From Cafeteria roenbergensis (taxonomy: Eukaryota; Sar; Bigyra; Bicosoecida; Cafeteriaceae): a stretch of 64,000 nucleotides of DNA. Shown here one piece after another: positions 48,018-58,344 of the stretch. The stretch lies in contig VLTN01000006.1 of NCBI GenBank assembly GCA_008330645.1, positions 682,001-746,000 on the forward strand, read 5' to 3'. The notes beneath the pieces are model-generated. The model was given only the letters and a program-made list of their open reading frames with translations. It was not told the DNA's origin and ran no database searches. The translations under genes were made by a program, and so were the position numbers. Positions within the stretch are counted from its first letter, which is position 1, and each line of letters opens with the position of its first letter.

Positions 48018-51000
48018 ATGGCTCCGCTCGCCGCGGCAGCCCGTCAGGGCCAGCAGTGGGAGCTGGCTCAGCGGGGCGGGGCGCAAAGCCACGCCGTGAA
48101 GCCAGTGCCTGCGAGCGAGGCTGGCTGCGGTCGCGACCCACTGCAATTGCGTCGCCCCCTCGCCCTGCTCCGCCGCCAAGCTTCCCGCAGGCCGTGTTCG
48201 TGGAGGCCCAGCGCCTATTCCTGCTCCAAGGCAGGACCACGACGTACGCCTTTCGAATCGACCGCAACGGCTGGCTCGAGCACCTGTATTACGGGCCAAG
48301 CGTGGAGGCTGACGACGACCTGTCCTATCTGCGGTACGCGAACGTGACGCTGCCGTTCGACCCGCGCCCGACGGTTCCCCCGCCAGGCGAGGTTGTGCAG
48401 GGCCTGGCGTCGCAGGGAGACGCCGTGCTGCGGGCCACATGGCGTCAATGGAGCGAGCTGAACCGGAGCACGGTCGAGGCTGCGCGCATCGAAAATGCGT
48501 CGTGGCGCCTTCTCAACATGCGCGCGTCGCGAAGGAACCTGGCCGCGCTGGCGGAAAGCCGGCGACTCTAGCGCGGCTGGCACTGTCGACGCCCCTCGCG
48601 TTGAAATGAGGTCCTCCGTGGCCGCCGGCGAGCCGGGGGCAGGGGTCGGGATCAAGGCCCAGCGCGGCAACGCCGCGTCCCTCATCGCCGCCACGCACGC
48701 CGCGGCGGGGAAGCTCAAGTCCAAAGGGCCGGCTCGGGCAGCCGCCAAGCTCGCGGGGCCCCCGAGGGCAGCAGGGGGGCTCAAGGCTCGGGACTCTGGG
48801 GGCGCCGCCTCCACGGCGCCATCGCCAGCCTCACAGGAAGGCGCCGGCGCCGGCGCCGGCGCCGCAGAGGCAGCGGCAGCGGTGCTCGGGTCGGCGGTTC
48901 GAGCCGCCGCGGCCCTGCCACATGCCCAGGGGGACACGGCGGGCTCGGGGAGCGCCCAAGCCGCCGACGACACCGCGGCCGCGGCCATGACCCTGCAGCG
49001 CCAGCTGCATGAGCTGGCCAGCCACGGCGGCACGCACGTGCGAGCGGCGGGAGACATCCACACCATGGCCGCCCCCCACCGCTCCACTGTCGCTTCCGCC
49101 CGTGGCATGCTTCACGGCACGCCCGGCCCCGGCGCGGGAATCCCCTCGCAGGAGCCGGCCCCTGCCAGTGGCGCCGCTGCCACGAGCCCGCCAGCGCGCC
49201 GGGCCGGCGAGGGCCGCTCCCCGGGCTCGTCGGCGTCGCCCCCCCATGCAGCGGCTGCGTCGTCCGCTGGCCCGCCTACGATGCGCATCCCAGACCGCTT
49301 CTCGGCCGCCGGCGGCGCCGCCGCCGCCCCCGGCGCCGGGGGCTGGAGCCCCAAGCCCTCGCTCTCATCCCCCCTCAAACCAAGGCGCGACCTCCTCCAC
49401 CGTCATGACGACGCACCCGTCCTTGCCCGGCATGGTCCCCGGCGTCACATCGGAAGGGGCGGCCCCTGGCCAATCAGCCGCGGCAGCCAATCTCGGCGCA
49501 ATCGACGTTTCCCCCCGCCACGCCTCGCCGCCCTCTGGCCACGGAACTGTTCCGGTGCTGCCGGCCTTCGCCATGCCGCCCCCGGCCACCACGTCGCCGA
49601 CAGCCACCCCGTGCGAGGCCGCCGTTGGTGCCGACCTCACTTCCTGCGCGCCGTCCGCCCAGGCCTTCGGGCTCCTGGAAGACCCCGCCGAGGCCACGAC
49701 GTCCTCCTCGTCGCAGTCCCGTGCAACGAGCGTTGCGACCCAGTCGCACACGCCCGGGGCCAGGCCGGAGCGGCCAGCCGCCCCGGCCTCCGGCGCTGGC
49801 GAGACCGGAGCACCCAAGTCGCTGAGCCGGCTCGCGCCTCGGATCGGGCAGCCTGAGCCCGACGACGACGGACAGCTCGGCCTGGAGGCCTTCACGGACG
49901 AGTTCGTCAGGCCCCACGACGGCAAAACGCGGGAAGTTGACGAGCAGGCGGCCGACGACGACACGGCGGCTGGAAAGAACATGAAGCTGCTTGAGTGGAG
50001 CGACGCAGGCACCGGCGACTACCGCCCCCCCTCCTTTTCGGTGGAGTACCCGGACGGGTCGACCATCAGCCCCCTCGTGTACAAGCGGCACATGGTTCAT
50101 GCCGGGAAGATGGTGATGATGACGCCCCACTTGCCGCACGTGCGAGAGGAGCAGCCCGGGGACGCGGACGACTGCACCACCGTGGCCATCACGCTCGAGG
50201 ACACCTTCACGGGGCTGGAGGTGGAGCTGGTGTACACCGTCTTCAGGGACTTCGACGCCATCGCGCGCCGCACCATCGTGCACAACTGCACTGCTGACGT
50301 CATCCGGTGCTCCCGCCTGATGTCAATCACAATGGACATGTACGCCGAGGACCACCACATGGTGCAGCTGTCAGGGGCGTGGGCCGGGGAGCGCCACGTG
50401 GTCCGCCGCAAGCTCGAGCAGGGAGTGTCGCACGTCGAGAGCCGACGCGGAACGTCCTCCCACCAGCACAACCCCTTCATCGCCATCACGCAGGGGCCGC
50501 CCTGCGAAGACTCGGGCGAGGTGGTGGGGTTCGCGCTCATCTACAGCGGCAACTTCCGCTGCGAGGTGGACGTCAGCGAGGCGATGCGCGCGCGCGTGAA
50601 CGTGGGGATGAACCCGCAGCTGTTCCGCTGGAACCTCAACCCCGGAGAGAGCGTAGAGAGCCCGGAGGCCATCATCGCCTACTCTGCGGCGGGGCTCGGC
50701 CGCCTCTCCGGGGAGCTGCACCGCGTCGCGCGGGAGCGAATCATACCGCAGCGGTGGCGCGACTTCGTGTGCCCGGTGCTGCTGAACACGTGGGAGGCTT
50801 GCTATTTCCAGGTCACCCATGACGCAGTGCTCTCCCTGGCTCGGGCCGCGGCGTCTGTGGGCGTGCAGCTGCTGATGCTGGACGACGGCTGGTTCAAGGA
50901 CCGGCATGGTAAGACACTGGGGTCGAGCCGACGCTGCGCAAGCCCCGATGCACCGCGTCCACCCGCCCGGCTCGCGTTCCCCTCCCAAATCGCGCGCGCC

Positions 51001-52707
51001 GCGGCGCGTTTGTTCAATGCTCCGCCTGGGTTCCGCATTCGGTCTCGCTGCGTGTCCCTCGCAGACGACACGTCCAGCCTCGGCGACTGGACGCCGGACC
51101 CGGTGAAGCTGCCGTTCGGCCTCAAGTGCCTCGCCCGCGAGGTCAACAGCCTCGGCCTGGCGTTCGGCCTCTGGGTCGAGCCCGAGATGGTCAACGTCAA
51201 GAGCGAGCTCTACCGGCGCCACCCGGACTGGGCTCTGCAGGTGAAGGGCCGGCCGCGGAACGAGGGCCGCAACCAGCTGGTCCTCGACTTTGCCAACGTC
51301 GAGGTGGTGCACTACATCACGGAGACGCTGTGCTCGCTGCTGGCCTCGGCGCCCATCTCGGCCATCAAGTGGGACATGAACCGGCACCTCTCGGAGGTGT
51401 TCTCTCCGGCCCTGCCGGCTCGCCAGCAGGGCGAGGTGGCGCACCGGTATATGCTGGGGGTGTACCAGGTCCTCGCCACGCTCAACGAGCGGTTCCCCCA
51501 GGTGCTCATCGAGACCTGCTCGGGAGGCGGCGGGCGGTTCGACCTGGGGATGCTCTTCTATTCCCCGCAAATCTGGACCTCAGACAACACCGACGCGCTG
51601 GCCAGGGTCAAGATCCAAATGGGATCGTCGCTCGTCTACCCGGCCTCCACCATGGGCGCGCACATTTCCAGCGTGCCCAACCACCAGACGCTGCGCTACA
51701 CCTCCCTCAAGACGCGCTTCCTCCTGGCGCTGAGCGGCACCTTCGGTCTGGAGCTGGACCTGCGCAGCATGCGCCCCGAGGAGCTGGCCGAGATGCGGCA
51801 GCTCGTCGTCCTCCGCAAGCAACTTGCCCCCATCGTGGCGTCCGGCGCCATGTACCGCATCTGGAGCCCGTTCGACACGAACCGCGGCGCGTGGATGTTC
51901 GTGCTGACTGCAGAGCGAAAAGCCGAAATTCTCCGGGAGAGGACGGCGCGGCGCGAGATGCGCTCGGCGCCCAAGGAGCCGTTTCGCCCGCGCTCCACTC
52001 CGGCCGAGGCCGCGGCCGCCAGCCTGCCGATGCGCGTTCGCCCCATCGACACCCCCAGCCCGGTGGAAGGTTCCTACTGGTCCCCGGCGGTGAGCAAGGG
52101 CATGGACCCGCCCATGCCGCCCGTGCCGTTCGTGAGCGGCAGCACCCCTCCCGCCGGGGAGGCGGGTTCCGGCAAGGGGTCCGCCTCCAGCCGCGGAAGC
52201 TCGCAGGCTGCGGCCTCGTCCCGCCCGTCGGCGTCGCCCCCCGGAGAGGACCTGGAGGCTGCAGCTGCGGCCGGCGCGGCGGAGGCTGCTGCTGCTGCAG
52301 CCGAGGACGGCGCCGGATCAGCGGCGAGCGAGGAGGGCGGGGAGTTCACAATGGCGCGGTTCGGCGACGAGGCGCTCTCGCTCATGCGACCGGGAGACGA
52401 AGCCATCATCATGGCAGTCTGCATCTCCAAGGACACCGGCCACACGCTGCCCAGGATGAGGCTGCGAGGCCTGCAGGGCCACAAGCGGTATCTTGTGGAG
52501 GAGCTTGTGCCGGGCACTCTGCGACGCGCCGTGGGCACCGGCCAAATCGTTCACGACCCCGCGCATCCCGTGTTCCAGTTCGGCGCGCGGCGCACTCTCA
52601 ACCTCAGCGGCAAGGCCCTCATGACCGCCGGCCTGCCCGCCCGCTTCGAGTTCGACGGAGACTCTGTGTGCTTCCACCTCTACGAGGCCGGGCTGTCCAC
52701 GCCGTGA
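48018..52707 (+). CDS. GH36 alpha-galactosidase with large insert and two apparent frame shifts
   Basis: GH36 enzymes remove terminal alpha-galactose from oligosaccharides. An exon from 48191 (after CTTCCCGCAG) gives the N-terminal LFLLQGRTTTYAF and GWLEHLYYG strands. The main frame continues with GTGDYRPPSFSVEYPDGS, LDDGWF, DTSSLGDW, LWVEPEMVN, nucleophile region IKWDMNRHLSE, TCSGGGGRFDLGML and acid/base region WTSDNTDA, all intact. A 156-bp in-frame intron (50909-51064, GTAAG...CAG) splits DGWFKDRH|DDTSSLGDW. The N-terminal part ends at a stop at 48571 and the coding signal moves by one base near 48560 and again near 49370 (a run of six C), which fits single extra bases. The 420 residues between are Ala/Gly/Ser-rich, an insert not usual in GH36. 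A proposed first exon 48018-48095 (ATG, donor GTGAAG) is weak. Two further low-complexity inserts precede the C-terminal beta domain. Confidence 0.75.
50909..51064 (+). other. in-frame intron of the alpha-galactosidase gene
   Basis: A 156-bp GTAAG...CTCGCAG intron whose length is a multiple of three and which contains no stop, so it reads as coding if retained. Removing it restores the family sequence LDDGWF...DDTSSLGDW without a gap, which is why it is called an intron. Confidence 0.85.
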
Positions 52708-52987
52708 ATCCATCGCAGGGCCTTGCGCGGCGTTCGGGGGCGTCCAACTTTGCGCTCATCGCACGAGCGGGCACGCGTGCGTGTGCGCGTGAGCGTGCGT
52801 ATGCGCGCCGAAAACCAAAGCCCGAAGCATTCACGAACGCGCAAAGGCTGTGGAGGTGCCTGGACTGCATATGCGCCAGCCCGCCCTCCCCCTCACGTCC
52901 ACGCGAAGACACCCCCCCCCGACGCAGCGGCCGCGCCCGCTCCCGCTCCCGCTCCCACTCTCGGTCAGACTGCCAGTTGCAGCGGGC

Positions 52988-55511
52988 TCACGCGTGCTCA
53001 TCACCATCCCCCGGGGCCTCCGAGTCCGCGCCGTCGCGAGAGCCGTGAAAAGGTTCCATGTCTGCCACCGAGCCGCCGTCGTCCGGCTCCGTCGTCCGCC
53101 CAAAGTCCTGGCCGCTGGCATGCTTCCCCGCGGCGGGCCGCTGCTCCGGCCACGCGTGCCCCGGCTGCCACCGCGGCGACGTGTCTGACGGCCGACGGGC
53201 GCCTTCCGCGGCAGGGCCGCCGATTGCCCGCACCCCCTGCCTGCCGTGCAGCTCGCCCGCTCGCCGCGGGGCGGCTGCCGCGGCCCCCGTCGCATCAGCA
53301 AGCGCCCGTGCCTGCAGGTCCACCACGCGGGCCGCCTCTGACGTGCCAGTGCCCACCCCCTCCCCCTCCGAGCGAATGCCCTGCAGCTCTCCAGCCAGCT
53401 GCTCTGCCAGCTGGACCCACTTGCGCACCTCCGCCGCGCTAGCCTGCTGCGCGGACCCCAGGCGGGACGCCGCCGCCTCCCGCTCCCTCAGGAGGATGTG
53501 GATGATTGCGTCCTTTGCCGAAAGGAGGTCGAGGAGCGCGCGGTGCCGGCGAACCACGGCAGCGCGCGTGGCGACCTCCCTCTCGAAGTCGTCGGACCGG
53601 ACTTCGATATCGGTCTTGAGGGGGCGGGCCAGAAGCCTGTCGGCGTCTGCGCACAGCTCCGGGTAGACTCGCATGAGGGAGAGAGCGCGCCCGTAGTCGG
53701 GCGCGACTGCCGCCCCGGCGCCGCTCTCGGCCCCGGCGTCGCCAGAGGCCGGGGCCACGTCCGCCAGCCTGGCTGCAAAGGCGTCCATGGCCTGCACGTC
53801 GGACGCCAGCCTCTCTGCGTCGTGGGCGAGCAGAGACTGCTTCAGGGCCTCGGCCGAGCGTAGGCGGTGCAGCACGGCCTCGGAGTCAGCGAGCGTCTCT
53901 CGTTCCACGGCGCGGCGGGCGGAGGCCACCTCCTCCCTCATGGCCGCGATACGCACCAGCTGGTTCACAGAGGCCTCTCGCTTGGCCATGAGCCTCGCGT
54001 TCACCGCGGAGAGGGCACTGATTCGGGAGTGATAGGCGTCCATGAGCCCGGATACGGCAGCGGGGTCCACCAATGCCGAGGAGGGCGAGGCGCCGATGCC
54101 CCCTGCATGTGCGGTCGACCCGGACGGGTTGCCAGAGCGGTCCGGCGCGCCATACGCGGAGCCGTAAATGAGGTTTCCGCTGCCGAACGACGACGGCAGG
54201 CCCGGCGGAGCGGCGCCGGTGCTAGTGCCGGCGCCACTGCCGGTGCCAGCCCATGGGCCCAGCGACGGACCGCTCCAGCGCCCCGGCCCGCCCGAGGGCA
54301 CGGGGACCTTTCCCGCCCTCATGTCCGCCACCAGGCGGCGCACCTCGTCCAGCTCGAGCCGACCGGTCTTATTGGTGTCGTACCGCTCGAACAGCTGTCC
54401 CGCCGAGAACCTGCCGCCGGAGGGATCGGCGGCGGAGTGGGGGCCGGACCACCCGTTTTGGTATCTGGGCGCACCAGCACCAGCACCAGCACCAGCACCA
54501 GCACCAGCGGGAGGGGGAGGGGGAGCCGACCAGGGGTATGTGGCGTCCCACGGCGACCGACTGGGCATGTAGGGGCCGTGAAGGGTGGGACGGGGTCCCG
54601 GGGCCGCCGGGGGGGGATAGTGGCCACGTCCACCCGCGTGCCCCGCTGGCGGGGCGCCCCCGGCAGCGCCTCCCAGCTGTGACAGCAGCGCCTCAAACTG
54701 TGCCTTGTCAACTCCGCCGGCTGCGGCGTCATCATACCTGCGTTGCGGCAGCAGCGCCCTCCGCGGGAGGCCGGGGACGAGGAGCGACGGCAGTGGCGGG
54801 AACGTCGTGCCCTCAGCGCGCGGGGCAGACCGTGGCCGACCAGTGATGGGAAGGTGCTCAGACCTGCAAGCTGCGGTGCGCTCTGAGACGCGACGCGCAG
54901 CTGCCACCGGGCTCACCGCTCAAACACGCGACCCGCCTCAAAGTCAGTCCGTGGCGTGGGAAGCTCCCGGGGCGCGCCTCCGGCAGGCGCCTTGATGTCT
55001 AGCTCGGACACCATGCGCGCGAACGAGTCGCGCGAAATCGTGCCCGCTGCGCCGTCGGCGCCGCGGTCGGCGTAGCTGCGCGGGATCACCAAACCGCAGA
55101 CGAAAACCCTCGGGAGGCAGAATTTGAACAGCGCATCCGGCGGGCAGGTAGCTGGCCAGCACCAAAGCAAGCCGACTGCGCGCCCCGAGCCGCGTCAGTG
55201 CCGCCTGCTCGCGTGGGCGTGCCCAGCCTGGAGGCAGGCTGCTGCGGACCTCACCGCTCGTACAGCCGGCCAGCATCAAAATGAGGAGAGGAGCTCGGGG
55301 GAGCCGCTGCTGCGGGCGCCTTGGGCTCCTTGGGCTCCTTCTTGGCCTTTTTTGCCTTTTTGTCGCCAGAGGCCTTCTTGCTCGAGCCCTTGGCGGCTGC
55401 GTGGGATGCGTCAAGGAGCAGCCGTTGGCAACAGAGCAAGTCGCCAGCCGCACAGCAAGGGCCGCCCGGCCCTCCGCGGGACCGCCCAGTACCCAGCTCA
55501 CCTTTGGGCAT
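52988..55511 (-). CDS. EF-hand and coiled-coil protein built from duplicated exon modules, 4 exons
   Basis: Exons (complement) 55502-55511, 55255-55396, 54917-55075 and 52988-54737 join in frame with GTGAG donors and CAG acceptors, giving 686 aa. It starts MPKAAKGSSKK with a Lys-rich leader. Three related units follow: FDAGRLYERY...GTISRDSFARMVSEL, FEAGRVFERY...GVDKAQFEALLSQL and FSAGQLFERYDTNKTGRLEL. The third has a canonical EF loop (Asp224, Asn226, Thr228, Arg230, Glu232, Glu235) and should bind calcium; the first two have altered loops. The two introns between units cut the same Arg codon of ER|Y in the same phase, a sign of exon duplication. After a Gly/Pro linker with (GCTGGT)n-like repeats comes a coiled coil (about residues 350-430) and a second helical stretch, then a disordered tail. 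A calcium-responsive structural role is likely; the exact family is unknown. Confidence 0.75.
54474..54515 (-). repeat. hexamer repeat (Ala-Gly) in the EF-hand gene
   Basis: Seven near-perfect copies of a six-base unit (CACCAG on the plus strand) code for alternating Ala and Gly in the linker ahead of the canonical EF hand. Confidence 0.85.
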
Positions 55512-55726
55512 CTTCGAATCTGGCCCCCCTTTGGTCCTTTGCTGCGCTGGCGCTGGAGCCGCGCGGGCCTTGGGGTGGAGTTCCTGCCGCCGCCGTTGAC
55601 GGCTCTGGTTGCCCTCGAAAATATTGAGAGATTCACAATATACGCGAGTGGCACGAGCTCGCGGACCTGCTCGGCCGGCCACAGCCGCCCCGGCGATCGG
55701 ACCACGCCTGGTGGCCGTGGGTGCTG
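55512..55726. promoter_or_regulatory. divergent promoter region, locally AT-rich
   Basis: About 215 bp between divergent start codons. A stretch at 55618-55650 (AAAATATTGAGAGATTCACAATATAC) is strikingly AT-rich for this window and may be a core promoter element or nucleosome-free region. Note that the frame of the plus-strand gene is open back to a stop inside this stretch, so its true start could be slightly upstream of 55727. Confidence 0.4.
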
Positions 55727-57952
55727 ATGCAGTCTGCGTCCGTCGTGGAGGGCCTGGCTGCTGTGCTGGACTTTGCAGCCCAGAACCGGCTGTTTGATGT
55801 CGTCGACGGTGAGTTCGAATTTTGCCGGCCCGCATTCGCAAGCTCCGGGCACTGACCCCGCCGCCTGACGTTGGGATGAGGTCTACGTGAGCGCTCGCCA
55901 GGAGTGCGGCGAGGGGACCGGGCCAGCCGGGGGGCGCGACCGCACACTTGCGCCGCATTTGACTCCCGCCGGCTGCTGGTCGCAGCTTCGCTGGTGGCGC
56001 TGCGGGCAGCGTCCTTCCCAGGCCTAGACGTTCGTTCTGATACAGCGGCGAGGCTGGCGGCGTGCAAGCTTGCGCAGGCCGCTGCGGCCATATCGACGGG
56101 GGCACGGGGGGACGCAGTGATGGAGATTTGGGCAGTTGCGCAGGCAATTGCAGCCTCTCCCGGGGCGGTCGCGGCAGCAGGGGCGTCCCGGCTCCGGGTA
56201 CTGGAGCTGCTCGCCCGCATCGCGGTGGTTATCCGTCCCGTGCAGTGCGCTGCTGCGGGGGCGCTGTCTTCGCCGCACGCGCTGGTGGCGGCCGCTCGCA
56301 AGATGCGGCGGCTCGCACTATCTCACCCGCTCAGAGCCCCGCTGTGCGTACCGGCGCCGGCGCGCCCGCACAATCGCCCCGGAAGCAGCGCTGCGGGCCA
56401 GGACCCCACGGAGGCCCTCGCCGCGCTAGCGGACGCCGAGGTGGACAAGGTGCAGACAGCGCTCCGGGCCGCGCAGCGGAGCATGGCAGCCAACCAGCAC
56501 CTGCAAGCCTCCAGACCGCCGACGCCGGCGACGGCAACGTCGGCGCCCTCCTCCTCCTCCTCCTCCTCCTCCTCGCTGTTGCCCAGCGGCGAGCCGGCAC
56601 ACGGGGGTGCGGAGGCGGAGTCTCCGCCGATTTCCGCACTCCGCGGTCGCGTCAAGCTGCTGACTGACGCGATGTTCCCGCTGGCGCGTCTGGCGGAGGC
56701 CGCGTCGGGCTGCGCTGCCTCCGTCTTCTCCGCGCTGGGGAGCGTGCGCATCACGGCGCACACGACCCGGCCGGCCGCCATGCCGCCCGTTGCAGGCCGA
56801 TCCCGAGCCGGGAGCGGGCGCAACGATGGCGAGGGCGCTCCGCGGCTGGAGACGACACCGCTCGCCGTCCCGGCGTCGGAGGTTGCAGAGGGGGGACGGA
56901 TGCGCGGCGCCACGGCGCTGGGGCAGGCGCGATGGCAGTCATGGGTCACAGCCGCCGAGGCCGCCGGCGCCGAGGGGTGCGCGGCGCCAACGCAGCCAGC
57001 GCCCCCGCGGCCTCTGGCCAGATGCGAGGCAGCAGCGGAGGCGTCGGCGCGCGAGTCGCAGCACCCCCCACGGACGGCGGCACAGGAGGAGCGGCGATCG
57101 CCGGCCGCCGCCGCCCCAGCCGCCTCCGCGTCCGCACCAGAGCCCGCACCCGCGCCGGGGAGTGGGGCGCCCAGGGTTGCGGCAGGGCCCGTGCCGGGAC
57201 CAGCCGAGGCTGCTGCTTCAGGGGCTGCTTCGGCATCCGCGGCCGCAGCCTCGCCGGACGACGCAGCCGCCGGCTCGGCTGGCGAGCGCGAGGCCTCTGC
57301 TCCTGCAGCGTCGGCGATCCCCTCCGCCCCACTGGACAGCCACTCCGCGGGCAGCGGCGGCGGCAGCTTGCAAACGCCGGGCGGAGCTTCTGATGCAGAC
57401 GACCTCATCGCTATGAGCCAGCTGCAGCGCGCGCTCCTGCCGTTCCTGGGAAGCGGTGCACTGGACGAGGACGACGCGGCTGACTCCGAGTCTGACTCGG
57501 ATGCCTGGCAGCCGGCAGGCGCAGCCGGCACGCGAGAGCATCGCTCAGACTCGGACGCTGACGCCGCCGGTGCCCCCATTCCTCCCGGCCAGGCCAGCGG
57601 CCCCGCAGCAACGGTCTCGAGCGACGCGCCGTCGAGGGCGCCACAAGCGGCAGAAGCGGCAGCCTCGCCCGCAAACCCGCCGACATCGTCCTTGGTGAGC
57701 AGATCGATGGCTGCAATCGCGCGGTCTCTGAAGCGCCGGCGGGCCGAGGACGAGGCAGGCGGCGAGCAGGCTGCTGGCGACGACAGCGGCACCGCGGAGG
57801 CGTCGACCGGGCACAAGGCCAGCAAGCCGGCAGCCGCGGTGGCTGACGACCCGCGCGGCGACGGGACGGGCGGACGATCGCCTTCGCCGCTGATCGACCT
57901 GCCATGGTCGATGCTCCATGCGGCCAAGAGGGGACGGCCGGCGAGCGACTGA
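55727..57952 (+). CDS. hypothetical helical/disordered protein, 2 exons
   Basis: I do not recognise this family. Exon 1 (55727-55808, MQSASVVEGLAAVLDFAAQ onward, donor GTGAGT) joins in phase 1 to exon 2 (55902-57952, acceptor CAG) over a 93-bp intron, giving 710 aa. The first 190 residues look ordered and all-helical (SRRLLVAASLVALRAASF, AACKLAQAAAAIS, IWAVAQAIAASPG, RVLELLARIAVVIRPVQCA), possibly an alpha-solenoid. A Ser run and a second helical patch follow, then a long Ala/Pro/Ser-rich region with an acidic DEDDAADSESDSD segment. Near the C-terminus is a short basic patch, SLKRRRAEDE, that could be a nuclear localisation signal. The residues just upstream of the chosen ATG (EWHELADLLGRP) also look protein-like, so exon 1 may be longer. 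No catalytic motif is visible. Confidence 0.55.
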
Positions 57953-58344
57953 CTGTTGCGGCATGGGGCGAAGCAATGTTTCTCTGCCTTGGTTCGCGAA
58001 TGGGCGCTGCTGCATTGGGTGCCGCCCGTGGCGCAGCCGGTTGGCGCTTGGCCAAGCTCAAGCCGACGCCTCGAGATCGATGGCGCCTGTTGCGAGCCCT
58101 TTGCAGTGTGCGCGCTCACTCTGCACGCGTGCGTGGCTCAGTGTGCTCGAACGCGTGGCTGGACCCAACGATGCGCGCGCGCCGGCGCGAGAGCAGTGGA
58201 CCGAGGCAGGCTGGGGTAATGCTAGATTTTGTTGGCACGGAAGGGGGAGATAGGGAGGAAGCGGGGCCAGGACGTGGGGGGGGGAGGGGGGGGCTTCCAG
58301 CAGATTGCGCTGGCGCGGGGGGGAAAATGTCGCCGCTGCCGCTC
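57953..58344. other. intergenic, 3'-to-3'
   Basis: About 390 bp between convergent stops, with G runs around 58280-58320. No gene seen. Confidence 0.5.
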
